A DNA stretch of 64,000 nt, taken from positions 1-64,000 of the forward strand of contig CAJNDS010001336.1 of NCBI GenBank assembly GCA_905221605.1, given 5' to 3'. The notes beneath the pieces are model-generated. The model saw only the letters and a list, made by a program, of their open reading frames with translations. It was not told where the DNA came from and did no database searches. This document shows, piece after piece, positions 9,212-20,208 of the stretch; within the stretch, counting starts at the first letter, position 1; every line of letters starts with the position of its first letter. The stretch is from Symbiodinium natans (taxonomy: Eukaryota > Sar > Dinophyceae > Suessiales > Symbiodiniaceae). The position numbers and the translations under genes are program-made.

Positions 9212-11538
9212 TCATAGTGGTAGCTTGTCCGGAGTGCACATAAGTCCATTCCATTGGGCAATGCACCGTAGCCAATCCACGGAAGAGTACCATTCATGGC
9301 CAATGGGTAATATCGTCCGTGGCCAATGCAACTGAAACATCATCACTCCGCGTAGGCACAACTCCTTCCCGGACCCCTTCCAATACGACCGAACTTCATC
9401 CTCAGAGAAGTTCTCGACGTCCTCCAACGCCCCGGCAAGAACCATTCCATTGGAACACTTCCATAGTTCCCCATAGGCGCCATGATGTCTGTACGCACGT
9501 CGCATCTGTTCATACACAGCTTTAAGTGGCAGCATAATTCGTGGACTGAGACCTCACTTTTCAAGACAAGCGAACATGATACAATGGGGTATAACATCGA
9601 AAGCCTTGGCGAAATCGTAAGAAATACCAAAGACGAAGCCTCCTTGGGGGTATTCATACGAAGGTGCCTCCAGCTCCTGTGAGATTGCCATAGCCATTGA
9701 TTCTGCACCTTTCTTGTGCATGCAAACAAACATGCCAGTTGGAGCCCAAGCTTGCCACTGGAGGCACTCCTTGAATCGTAAGGAGGACCGCAATCTATAT
9801 ATTGCACTTAACACAGATATAGGTCGCAAGGACAAGGGAACGGCGTCTGCATCGCTGCCTTGTTTGAGTATGAGTCCAACGTGCCCTGTATCCATTGCTT
9901 GTGGCCATTTGCCATGTAGTTCAATATGGTTGAAAACAAGTGCAAGGCTGTTGCACACAGAAGGATGCCATTCAGCAAGTGCACGTAGGGACTCGGGTCT
10001 CCATTGATCCAAACTTGGCGTGCTCGCATCCAACTTGCTAGCCGCAGCCACAAGTTGTGGACCAGTGATATCTTGCATTTTCACGTCATGGCCACGCGTG
10101 AGAGGGCAAAAGCAGTCAAGAAATTCTTGAGTGCGAGGCGCCTTGTTAGCAAACTTATCCAAGAAAGGTTTCCAAGCTTGTCGAATAGCTTCGAGCTGCT
10201 CGGCAACATTGGCTGTTCTGCAAGCTCCTCTGCCCTGCCTAGTGCTTTTGCGACGCGCACGAAGCGTTTGTACGGAAGCGTCATGACATGGAGGGAAAAC
10301 ACACTCTTTGTGAAATGCTATCTTGCCACGTCCTTGTCCAGAGTCAAAGGCAACGGAGTTATCGCTCAGGTTGTTCTTGTCAGCATCAACAGGCATGCGC
10401 CACAGCAAGCATTCAGCGTGTTGACACCAAAGTGAATAGGCCCGATCAACGTCATAAATCAACGCTTCGCGAATCTCTGTGATAAACTCAGAACCTGTCT
10501 CCAGGCAACCGTTGGGTGGTGTACGATACATACACTTGTCGCCCACCTTTGTGACCTTATATTTGATCTGCGAAGGACAAGAAGTGTGAATTGTACACAA
10601 ACGCGTTTGAGGTCTTTGGGGTGGAAACCAAGTCGTAGTTCGTAATGTTGTAAAACTGAAGCTGCAGCACTGTTGACCAAGCACAAGTCAATGCGTGACC
10701 CAGACCCTTTCAAGGAGGTGGGGGCAAACTCCTGTCCGCGTGCGGCCCAGTAACAAGTATCGTGCCAAGTGCCTGTGAGCAAGAATTTTTGATGGTTTGG
10801 GAATCATCTGTCTGCAAATCGTAGCCCCTTGCAATAAATGTCGGAATGTCTCCTCTGGATGCTATGTCAGAAGCGATTTCTTTCAAGAGATGCTCCATAG
10901 CCTCCTTTTTGTCACACTCCCATCGAGCGCCAGCATGACCATAAATAGCATATATGAGGTTGCGTGAAAACCCCCTATCCCGGAAGAAATCCCTGAATTA
11001 TGTCATCGCTCTTTTTTTACTCTTACCGTTTTCTCGAGTTTTAGCAGTATTCTGAACGGTATCGTTCTTTTTTACTTTTTATCGTTTTATCGAGCAAAAC
11101 GCACATCTGATTATCTCGGGGCGCTTCTCTTTACTTTTCAATACCGGGGGTTTTTATCATCCCTCATATAAGGAAGCTCGTCTTGCCATTTGCCGTAAAG
11201 ATCTGTACTGCCTTGAGTCTGCCGGCCTTTTCATATTTCTTGCAAACGGGGTTCTCAAAGAGAATCGGCTGCACGGCCCGAAAAGAACTGGATTTAACCA
11301 ACATGGCAACACCTGTTCTGGAAGTCGAAGGTTATTCCTCGCGTGAGTGTTGCATGGTAGTTTGCGTTAACGCTGTGGCGTGCATCTCGGAGAGGAGGAC
11401 AATAATATCATCCTGAAAGCCACAAATTTGTTCCCAACGCCCAATTGCTCCAACACCATTCGGGTTGAAGGCCACGAGCGATATCGCCTGTTGTCGTCCA
11501 TTGTAAACCGCACTGTTTCCATTAAGGATGTGCATCAA
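9212..11538 (-). pseudogene. LINE element A: endonuclease-RT remnant
   Basis: Broken ORF2 read right to left. Endonuclease/phosphatase (EEP) N-terminus at 11332-11538 (FNPNGVGAIGRWEQ, then LLSEMHA), EEP C-terminus at 10459-10900 (SRIDLCLVN), pre-RT linker near 10100-10350, RT fingers with LRPISVLSAIYRL and RT motif A as SYDFAKAFDVI near 9560. A shifted remainder runs to about 9212. No YADD box was found, so the RT is truncated at its C-terminus. Several frameshifts separate the pieces. An AT-rich stretch without coding character lies at 10960-11170. Confidence 0.7.
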
Positions 11539-11771
11539 GGTATTCCTCTGGAATTTTGAGTGGCCGTGAAGGAAAGCGTAAAAATATCACGTGGAAAGAT
11601 CTGCGTAGTGACTTGATCAGCACAGAGATTCTCAGTGACAGTGGCATCACCCCACGACTCCATTGTGAAACTGTCGGTGTTGGTTATAAAGCTTGGCCTT
11701 GGTGGGCTCCGGAGTCTCACCAGAACGCCCTTCAAGCTCACGCTTGCCAGCCTGCGGGATCCCAGAAGTAG

Positions 11772-12756
11772 TCAAGTAGTCGGGGCGATTCCCACACGAG
11801 GCACATCTCTGGAACCTGAAGGCAGCTCACGTATCCGCGCACTCTGTTGCTGGGGTTCAAAAAACATCATGAGCATCCCCACTTGGCGGGGAGCGACGAG
11901 GCGGTGCTGTTTTACGCCTAAGGCGGAAAGGAACACGAGCAGGTGCATCTTCCCTGAAAGAAGGAGAGCCTGCGGGCGCTCTGGCAGCAAGCTGAACGTG
12001 GTGCGTGGGCTGCATGCACGAGACTCAGGAGGGCATGGGGGGCAACTGTGAAGGTGGCTGCCACAGCTCAGAAAGCTGGTCACGGCGGACAGCGGACCAA
12101 AGCCGATAAGTTGAGTTGCAGAAAGAATTGTGATGGGACGGTGCTGCGTGGCCGAGTCAGCATCCTCCATGTCCTTGGGGATAAAGCAAATGGCGCGTTG
12201 CGCCAGCACTTCCGGCCAAATTCCCAGATCCTCAATGACTGTCAGCAGCCTAGCCAGCCGATTAAAGAGGCTAGGTGCCCAGGCAGCGAGCAACTTAAGT
12301 TCGGAGACGCCCCAATTTGTCCATACCTGGAGCTGAAAGTTTGGTGGCACGCAATTTGCTACACAGCATGGTACCGTCAAGACATGGGATCTCTACCACG
12401 GCACGCTGCAACGTAGGGCCGTACGCCTGAAGAGAGGTTCTCCCTTTTGATGAACTTGATAAGTTTTTGTGACCAAGCGGCCCGAATAAGCTCAGCGCGT
12501 CTTTGCGTTGAAGCAGTGTCATGGCGGCCAGCAGAGGCTACCGGAAGCACAGAAGCACATGTCGCCTACGATGCTTGGCCAACCAATTGGAATTGGCTAC
12601 AGACGCACGCATTTGACGCTTCCAACGCGCAAGACGTTCAGTACGGTTGCGCGGTAACTGTTGCTCGATGGCCCGTGTTGAAGCAGACTGGGGACAGTCT
12701 GAAGAACGCAAAAGCTCTTTCAGTTGCATGTGAGGGCGGACTCCAGAAATACCCAA
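11772..12756 (-). pseudogene. LINE element B: RT N-terminal half
   Basis: The pre-RT linker ERLARWKRQMRASVANSNWL (12540-12700) leads into RT palm/fingers with LRATKLSAPGMDKLG and HRPITILSATQL at about 12120-12350. The ORF continues to 11772 without RT motifs A-C, which are lost. Frameshifts near 12430 and 12300. Confidence 0.65.
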
Positions 12757-13865
12757 GTGCAGGATCGGCGATAGCCGGCAGTGGCTTTTACAACTTCTTG
12801 AGCGCGGGAAAGGGCTTTGTGAAGTTTACGATCCACCATCGTGGTGGCTTGTGCACCAGACACAGCCGGGAAATGATGCGTGTCCTGAAACTTGACCTGC
12901 CCCCTGGGAACAAAAGGATCAGTATCAACGTGATGCCCCTGCTGTTCCGCAATTTGCAACAGCGCTTGCTCAGCTTGTTTGTTTTTGGCTGAATCAGCTT
13001 GAGAAGACTGGTCTTCGGCGGGAGGACGCAGCAAACGGCTCGAAGGAGAAGGCAAAGCCAAGGCCGGCAAGGGAGCAACTGGTCCCTGACAGGAAGAAGG
13101 AACCCTCAGAGAAACTTGCAGCAAGGAGTGAGTTTTGAAGGAGGAGAGCCGCTTGACAGCATAACTAGAAACAAGACTGGAGGTCCTTGAGGTGGGGCGG
13201 TATGTTTCCATGTCTGTGCGACTGGGCGCTGCGCGCGCAGCTTGGGAGAGCTCACGTTGTTGATCTTTGGCGATCCCATTGAGGGCAGTGATGTGAAGTT
13301 GCTGGCGATGCTTGCCTCCAAACTCATAGTACATCGGCGCGGTGTTGCCCGCGCCGAGTGCAACAAAGACACAGTGTTTATCGCCAAAGTACAACATCTC
13401 TTGCACCTTCCAACTTCTTGACTGAAGAAGTGCGGTTGCTCCAACCGCTCCAGTGGATGACGGAAGACCAGACAACTTCCACCTCCCATATTGGGAGTAA
13501 TAAAAAATGCTATGGGTTTTTGCGAACTCACGCAGTTTTTGCATGGACGCAAACCGCAGCGCCAGGCGTGGATCCCTTTTGGTATTCTTAACTGCAACGC
13601 CGAAAATGTGATCATTCTTCGCCAAGGACACAGTCACAGCAGCTTCCAGATCAAACGCCTCGTCAAGCCAAAGCAGCTCAAAGGGATGCATGACAGTCTC
13701 ATCAGCGTGCAGCTTGATGAACAAGGCGTCTCTTCCACTGGCACGCAGCAGCGTTTCAAGCACATCAAAGTGGACCAAACTGGTAGCGCACAGATCGTCA
13801 CGACAAAGAATGGCTTCGCAGGATTCCATGGGGATGCGTTTGTCAAGGAGTCTGGGAAATAGCAA
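12720..13865 (-). CDS. Unknown 381-codon ORF upstream of element B RT
   Basis: Long open frame directly upstream of, and overlapping, the pre-RT linker of element B, where ORF1 or endonuclease would be expected. The first 190 residues include SLAKNDHIFGVAVKNTKRDP and FGDKHCVFVALGAGNTAPMY and match no domain I can name. A Ser/Pro/Arg-rich middle follows, then a short helical stretch (SAKNKQAEQALLQIAEQQG) and QVKFQDTHHFPAV. It resembles ORF1-type proteins of LINEs in layout only. The boundary with element C at 13843-13865 is a fusion point. Confidence 0.4.
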   Translation of the reverse strand: MLFPRLLDKRIPMESCEAILCRDDLCATSLVHFDVLETLLRASGRDALFIKLHADETVMHPFELLWLDEAFDLEAAVTVSLAKNDHIFGVAVKNTKRDPRLALRFASMQKLREFAKTHSIFYYSQYGRWKLSGLPSSTGAVGATALLQSRSWKVQEMLYFGDKHCVFVALGAGNTAPMYYEFGGKHRQQLHITALNGIAKDQQRELSQAARAAPSRTDMETYRPTSRTSSLVSSYAVKRLSSFKTHSLLQVSLRVPSSCQGPVAPLPALALPSPSSRLLRPPAEDQSSQADSAKNKQAEQALLQIAEQQGHHVDTDPFVPRGQVKFQDTHHFPAVSGAQATTMVDRKLHKALSRAQEVVKATAGYRRSCTWVFLESALTCN

Positions 13866-14926
13866 CCCGGTTTACAATGGTAAGGTATTGTTGAGCACGG
13901 TCGTTGGCAAGCCAACGGGCACGGCGCTTGGTGAAAGTCAAGTGGCCACCAAGCAACCGTTCGTCATGGACAACATTGAGACTTTTGTTAGCAAGTTTAA
14001 TATTGACAAGATTCTGTCGGGCAGTAAGGGTGTTGGCAAAAAGCACAGTCTTTTTGGGGTTAACAACCGCGTCAATGGCATTGTCAAAGGACTCGGTTTT
14101 GCTGACAGCGCGACCGAGTTGCTCAATATCCGAACATCGCAGGTTACGCTCATCGACATAACCGCTGGTGGAACAAAGGTGGAGATTAGGGTCATGACGA
14201 ATGACGCACACCCAGGCGGTTGGCCAAGGGCCACCCTTGTGAAATGGAGTTAGTGTTGCCCTAAAACACAATTGGGCATACCAAGGTCACGGAGGAGACC
14301 ACGCTCAATTTGCCAGGCGACATTGTCAAAGCATTTGGTATAGTCGTAAAGAATACCAACCAGGCTGTGGTTGGAGTGGCTGCAAAATTCGGACTCGAGT
14401 GCCACAAGAAAATATGCGTCCATGGCTTCGCGGCCAGGGGCACCCCCTTTAAGCTGGTCAGGTAACCAAAGCGTGTGCCAGGGCTGGAGTTGAGTGAATC
14501 GGGCACGAGCCCACACGCGGTAAAGCAGCGGTGTTAAGGAGATGGGGCGAACGTCGAAGGGCGAGACGCCCTCGCCTTTCTTAAGGGCTGCGACATGGAT
14601 TTCAGTGAGGGCTTTAGGCCATTTTTCTTTTATTTCAATGGTATGAAAAATTTCAGTAAGTAGGTCAATGGCCGTGGGGCCCAGTGCTTTAACTTTAAGC
14701 TCGTGAACTTGCCACCCATCTGCACCAGGAGCAGAGGGGCGTAAAGCACGAATGGTTTCTGCAACAGTCTTGCTGGAGAGAGGCGCAAGCTCAAAGGGTC
14801 GCGCAGCATGGAACTCACGATTGGGAGGCAGTGAACCAGGAAAAGTTGTTTGAAGTCGTCATAGGAGGGTGGGGATTTATGGGTGTATTTATTAAAGATT
14901 GGGGTATGGGCCAAGTGCAACAGCAA
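13843..14926 (-). pseudogene. LINE element C: reverse transcriptase
   Basis: RT domain in order: APGADGW and FDVRPISLTPLLYRVWARAR (fingers, about 14500-14760), motif A as ILYDYTKCFDNVAW (about 14320), then GYVDERNLR at about 14140, which I read as motif C (YxDD) with the second Asp changed to Glu, and VNPKKT just after. At least one frameshift (about 14260). No endonuclease is found upstream; a 219-bp tandem array stands where it should be. Confidence 0.7.
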
Positions 14927-15800
14927 AGGAGCTCACAAGGAGAGCACAAAGTCAGGAGCTGAGAAAAACCTGACCTTGCACCTGTTCCAGACCTCACGTC
15001 TGGGCAGCTGATTGCGTTTAGCGTTATGTTTGGGCACACGCTTACACTAAGTGTTGGGGAAGGACATCTTTTTAGGCATGGGTACGCAGGTGCACTTAGG
15101 AACGATGGATCAACGCCAAGGAGTGAGGTCCAGGCGCACAGATATAGTAGCCCACGGCAGCGGCGCAAATCCGAAAGATGGGATGGGCGTGAGCTTGGAC
15201 CTGTACCAGACTTTTTGTCTGGGTGTCTGATTGCACATGACATCGTGTTTGGGCGCCTTCTCGCACTTAAGGTTAGGGAAGGGCTTGTTCTTAGGGGTGG
15301 GCATTTAGATGTACTTTGGAATTTTTGACTAATGCCAAAAGGTGAGGTCCAAACGCAAGAGCATAGGAGCTCATGAAAGGGACCCAAAGTTGGGAGTAGG
15401 GAAAAGCCAGACCTTGCACCTGTGCCAGACCTCCCGTCTGGGCATCTGACTGCATATGGCGTAGTGTTTGGGCGCATGCTTGAACTTAGCATTAGGGAAA
15501 GGCTTCTTCTTAGGGATGGGTGTTTAGAAGCACCTGGGCACATCAGTCCAATGCCAAGGAGGAAGGTCCAAGCACAAAGGCAAAGGAGTCCACGGCAGTA
15601 GTGCAAAGTTGAAGGTTGGGGCAAACCTGACTTTGCACTTGTGTTAGACTTCTTGACTGGGCGTCTGGCTGCACAAGACATAGTGTCTGGGCACCTGCTT
15701 GCGTTTAAGGTTAGGGAAGGGCTTACTCTTCGGGGTGGGCACTTAGGGGTACTTGGGGATTGTTGACCAATGCCAAGAGGTAAGGTACTGCAACTCAGAC
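14915..15800. repeat. 219-bp tandem array, four copies
   Basis: The anchor (C)CAGAC plus CTGGGC recurs at 14987, 15206, 15425 and about 15644, an exact 219-bp spacing each time; copies are diverged. Since 219 is a multiple of three the minus strand stays open for 288 codons (14815-15681) with a 73-residue periodicity, which I take as a by-product. The array lies between ORF1 and RT of element C. Confidence 0.85.
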
Positions 15801-15810
15801 AGGACCACAG

Positions 15811-17992
15811 TCAAGTGGCACGGGTTTTCCTGGCAGGGCTGGGCTCGGAACTGGAGTTGGCAATGGCTTCCAATAGGCGTTGCTCCATGACAACTTGCTG
15901 TGCCTTTAGGTCCTGAACCTGTTCTGCAAGGCTAGCCTCGATAGTGCGCACCTGACTGATAGCATCGTAATGACTCATGCTGCGTTGCGAACTCTTGGCA
16001 GACGGACTGGAGCGCGGTCTCAAGGCGCCCGGCTATGCGCTGCTCTGCCTCAGCAATGCTTCAGGTTGCGTCGAAGAGTTTGACTGCTGAGGCATTTGCT
16101 CATCGCGCAAGTTTTGACACTGTTGTTCAAACTCCTGGCGGGCAGTCTGGAGCATTGTCTGCATCTGGTCTGCAAGGCGTCTTTCGGCTTCCACGATGCG
16201 GGTTTCAACAACGGTCTGCACTTTAGGCGTGATAGGCTGTACGGGAACAACCGGTGGGGCTGAGGAGTTGGGAATGCTCAAGTTGGTGAACCGAGCCCAG
16301 GGGTCATTGACCTGGAGTGGGTCAATTGAAGCAGGTGTGGAGGGCGGTGCAGACGGGCGTGTCGGGGCCCCGTCTTTGACCACGGTAACGGTAGCATCAT
16401 GCAGCACCAAAAACTCTCCTGGGGGTTCAACAGCGGATCCCACGAGCCAGATGGGGAAAGTGGCCAACTGTTGACCGGGACTACGGACCAGCCCCATTGA
16501 CGTAGTCCGGCACAGACTGCTGCTGCGGTTGTACCGCTGGGGATTCCCTGGCGAGCAACGATACTGATATTGTCTTCAGAGTAGAGTCCTGGGGCGCAAA
16601 GACCTTCGCGAGCCTTTGCAATGCCTTTCTCATCAAAGCGTAAACTTTTGGATCCGGTGGCACTTCTGTGGATGCCTGCAAATCCGGGGAGCTCATTGGC
16701 AGCCTTAATGGCAGACTCCCAGTTCTTGTCTCGTAGCTGTGACTGGTGGATAAGGGCCAGAGGAAGCTGTACTGGCTGCGCTCTCCACTTCTCTTTTGCA
16801 AAGACACCATCGGGACCTGAACGACGTAGCACGTTCAGCAAGTGGGAGGAAGGGATCTTGATGATGCCCTGAAGGACAGTAGCGCGCACGAAGACTGAGT
16901 AGCACTCAGAGACAATTTGTTCAGAGAACGCCGCGTGAACGATGTTTTATGAACGCATAGCGTGGGTTTTTGTCAACTTCTTGTTGCATGCACGGGTCGA
17001 TATGACTGATCTCAATGTCGACAGCCACCTCAACAGTGGGAACGGGGGCTTCAAACTGAGCATCGGGCGTGGTTTCGGCGAACTCAACAGGCGCTCCCTG
17101 CCAAAGGTGAGTTACTGGTGATGCCAAGGTAACTTTCATAGTCACCAACGCCTGCCAAGAAGACGCCTTTGGCAGTAGAGTGGGCAAGCTTAATGGGGAT
17201 GACTGCAACAGGGTTCTTCGAAGTGTCCACAAAAATGGAACCAGGGCGTGGTGTGAGGTCGGTCGAAGGAGTTCTGGTGGAAAGTTTGACCTTGCCTTTG
17301 CCTTTCCCGGCACCTTTGCCGCCCACTGATGGGCCAGGGGAGCTGGAAGGGATAGGGGTGTCATGAATGAGTCTGCCAAGGTCAAGCAGCAGGTTGGCTT
17401 GAAGTAGCTCTTGCGCTTTTTGTTTGCGAGCTGAGTCCTGAAGGAGAATCTTGGCCGCCTGTTTGTGCCACTGCTGCGTCATGCCTAGTCTGGTCATGAC
17501 ATCTTGCAGCTCACGCATTGAAATGTTGCCCGTCAACGCACGGGCAATGCGATTAAGCACAGCACGGGAAGGGAACCAGCAGTAGACATGGTGCACACGG
17601 GCACACATATGGAGGAAAATCATCCCAACAGGCCTGACGCAAAGAGGTGATGCAGTGAGAAAGAACTTGGTCTGATTGGTGCGTTTGAAACGCTGGCGGC
17701 GGCAGGCAAAACGGCTTAACCTAAACCTACGCCCCCCAACAACCCTGCAGCTGATCAAGGCAGGGCTGCGGCGTGTCAAGTAGTGGTATAAACCTTGACT
17801 GAAGTTTGTGGCAAGAAAATCACTGCTCAAAAGCTGGTGCGCAACGCAAGTCAGGAGGCACAAGAAGAAATGCACGTAAGTCTGATCCGTACACGGCAGG
17901 TGGAACCTGTTGCAGACTGCCTGTGTGCAGGAGTTCAACGCTGGATTTATGGACATGAGAAAGTGAGAAAGAACAACACAGCCGGGATGCAA
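15811..17992 (-). pseudogene. LINE element C: ORF1-like protein
   Basis: A frameshifted reading of about 720 codons. N-terminal part 17084-17992 has MRELQDVMTRLGMTQQWHKQ and the basic run GGKGAGKGKGKVKL. The middle part (16921-17150 and 16480-16889) has WESAIKAANELPGFAGIHRS and IPSGTTAAAVCAGLRQWGW, similar in layout to the ORF1 of element D. The C-terminal part (15811-16497) has NDPWARFTNL and a coiled coil (VEAERRLADQMQTMLQTARQ and IEASLAEQVQDLKAQQVV). The role expected for LINE ORF1 is RNA binding and particle assembly through the coiled coil. Three or more frameshifts. Confidence 0.55.
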
Positions 17993-18324
17993 ACCTGAAT
18001 TAAGCTCTTTGCAACAGTGGTAAGTAGATCTGAGAGCTTATGGTCCAATTCTGAGCGGCTCGGTAGGGTCGGGTTAGGTGCCGGACCCATCCAGACTCCA
18101 CGGTGACTGCGGTCAGGACGTGCGCTCAAAGGAGTCCTCGGGAGGCAGTGTAATTGCAATCTTTGGCGCCGTGCAGCAACCTAGCACTGGGTTTTCTGCA
18201 CAAAGAAAGCCGGCATAAAGCCAGCAGAGCAAGGCGAGGAGCCAACTAAACGAACCCAAGGGACCTAGGTCACCCACAAATGAGTTGAAAGAGAGCGCCT
18301 CTTTCAGAAAATGCAAAAACAAAA
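17993..18324. other. Gap between elements D and C
   Basis: About 330 bp between the end of element D and the ORF1 of element C. No gene, repeat or poly(A) tract is seen. Confidence 0.5.
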
Positions 18325-19710
18325 TCAGCCGGGGCAGGCTTTGCGCATCCACTTGCGCACATAGTTTCTGGTAACGGAGTTACCACAAGTTACACATTTA
18401 GGGCTGTCGAGCGAAGTCAACTCAATAACATGCCAGCCACGCCGGCCAGCGATAGCGTTATGAGCACGGAGGTCATTAACCAAGACATTGGTACGAGTCT
18501 CAGGAAGCTTGGCAGCACGCGTGGAACTGCCACGCTTGTCCACTTTCAGCCCAGCATTAGAGGCATGAATAGGACACGCAAGTTTGGATGCGCTGGAGAA
18601 AACAGTAGAAGCATATTCAGCACCACAGTCTCTGCACTTGAGCAGTCCAGCACTCAAGTCAAAAACGTGCCGCCCAAGATTGGTGGCGGAAACATTATGT
18701 TTATCAACTTTTTTGGCAAAAACACGAAGAGTAGCCACCCGGGCAGAAGATGCACGATCAAGCTTCGGCGCAACGCCCGTCTTTCTGAACTGAGCAACTG
18801 CGCGAGCCGCCTGGACAGCTTCGGGGTAGACCCCTAGGTGGCACGTCTTGCCTCTTGAAGTGACTTTGGCAGAAAAGGTTCCTGAGGTGTTGCGTACCAC
18901 ATTAAGATATTTACCAGTCGAAGTTAAAGGAAGACCTTCACCGTCATGCGAAGGCTGCGAAGAAGTTCCAGCCAGAGTGGCTGCAGCATCTTTCCGTTTT
19001 TTCCGGCTATGCGCAGGAGTAACTGGCGGAGCCACTGCTTCCTCCGCGACATCAAGAGAAGGGCGCGAGGGCTTGCGCTTCTGGTACAACATGAGCTTTT
19101 GAGACGCGGCGTTACGAGCATTGACAATGGCAACCATAGCCTTGTGCACCTTTAAAGCCACACCATCGTGCGCTTGCAAGACAGGAGACAGCCTGGCAGT
19201 CGCTGCAGCAACGGCAAGCTTGTGAGCGCCTTTGATGCCACAGGCGTCCTCAGCAGACACTTTGCAAATTTTGACATCGCGTGAAGGATGCCCTGGTACT
19301 TTTGAAACACGCAAAAAGGACTTAGGAAAGGACTGAGTTTTTTGAAAAACTTGGCGCCAAATGTCCAGCTCAGGCAAGCAAGGCTCGACGCCTTGAAGGC
19401 GCTGTTGAAGTCCATCAAACACGTGCTGGCAATCAGTTTTAAGCCAAAACGGTCTGTCAGCTGCGATGATGACAGCAGCGGCTGCTGCAAAATCAGCATG
19501 CTCAACCGGTTGCACCGGCCCACAGATGGGAAACAAAAAATTTTCCCCGCAGCCTTCCCAGAAGAAAACCCCAGTCCCGGCCCTGGTGAGCCTGACATCG
19601 TCCCGATGAAACACAGAGCCATCGACCCAAACCGCGAGAAAGTCGCACTCACTGGCAGGGAACACAATGCGCGGGAGTGAAAAAGACTCAGCCTCAAGGG
19701 CGGCTTGCAT
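18325..19710 (-). CDS. RNase H, AP2-like domain and zinc ribbon, element D
   Basis: 461 codons. RNase H fold at residues about 20-190: VWVDGSVFHRDD (first Asp), HADFAAAAAV (Asp where Glu is usual), LKTDCQHVFDG (third acid), SKVPGHPS and GIKGAHKLA, where the last catalytic Asp is His. Activity is doubtful. Residues about 270-320 match the AP2/ERF DNA-binding pattern: TGKYLNVVRNTSGTFSAKVT then GKTCHLGVYPEAVQAARAV. The C-terminus has two Cys clusters (LKCRDCGAEY...ACPIH and PKCVTCGNS...KACPG) resembling a zinc ribbon. In phage and plant mobile elements AP2 domains are usually tied to homing endonucleases; here it might guide target choice. Confidence 0.65.
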   Translation of the reverse strand: MQAALEAESFSLPRIVFPASECDFLAVWVDGSVFHRDDVRLTRAGTGVFFWEGCGENFLFPICGPVQPVEHADFAAAAAVIIAADRPFWLKTDCQHVFDGLQQRLQGVEPCLPELDIWRQVFQKTQSFPKSFLRVSKVPGHPSRDVKICKVSAEDACGIKGAHKLAVAAATARLSPVLQAHDGVALKVHKAMVAIVNARNAASQKLMLYQKRKPSRPSLDVAEEAVAPPVTPAHSRKKRKDAAATLAGTSSQPSHDGEGLPLTSTGKYLNVVRNTSGTFSAKVTSRGKTCHLGVYPEAVQAARAVAQFRKTGVAPKLDRASSARVATLRVFAKKVDKHNVSATNLGRHVFDLSAGLLKCRDCGAEYASTVFSSASKLACPIHASNAGLKVDKRGSSTRAAKLPETRTNVLVNDLRAHNAIAGRRGWHVIELTSLDSPKCVTCGNSVTRNYVRKWMRKACPG

Positions 19711-20208
19711 TTATATAATGGCCTCAGGCAGTTGAAAGACACCACAAAGTTGAGTGCGCGCAGGCCAACGCCGAACCGCGCGCAACTCTGGCAGTTGGAG
19801 GTTCGATCGGACGTCGGCCCAACGCGGACATTCCCAGTAAAGGTGAAAAAGTGTTTCAGGAAACCGCCTGCAAAAAGGACAAAGCGGCGAGTCGGTTGTG
19901 CCTTGCGCACACAACGCGTGTTGGGTTAAGATCCCGTTGCAAAGAATTGATCGCAGTACGCCTTTGTTATAGGCGCCAAAAGTCTTTGACCGAAGCAAAG
20001 CGCTTGACGCAACAGTGTCAACACAAGAAGTGACACCACGAAGACAAGGCCGCTTGGTAGTGCGCTTCAAAATGGCATCCCGAGCAAACATACGAAGCTT
20101 GAAGGTGAAGTGAGAAGCGTCACCATGAAACAAATTGAGCGAGCCACCGAGCCACCATTCCACTCTAGTTGAAAGGGTGAAGCCCAATTCAATGACAGCG
20201 TCTCGCAA
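19711..20208 (-). CDS. RT C-terminal region with zf-RVT zinc knuckle, element D
   Basis: 165 codons in the main frame of element D. Contains CPFCRRFPETLFHLYWECPR, the CxxC...H...C pattern of the zf-RVT domain that follows the RT in plant and algal LINEs and binds zinc. Ends in TAA directly followed by the ATG of the RNase H ORF. Its upstream end marks the deletion of RT motif C. Confidence 0.65.
   Translation of the reverse strand: MRDAVIELGFTLSTRVEWWLGGSLNLFHGDASHFTFKLRMFARDAILKRTTKRPCLRGVTSCVDTVASSALLRSKTFGAYNKGVLRSILCNGILTQHALCAQGTTDSPLCPFCRRFPETLFHLYWECPRWADVRSNLQLPELRAVRRWPARTQLCGVFQLPEAII

Noticed and set aside
14815-15681. 288-codon minus-strand ORF with 73-residue repeats
   Set aside because: Openness follows from the 219-bp DNA repeat being a multiple of three; composition is Cys/Leu/Pro/Ser-rich without a domain.
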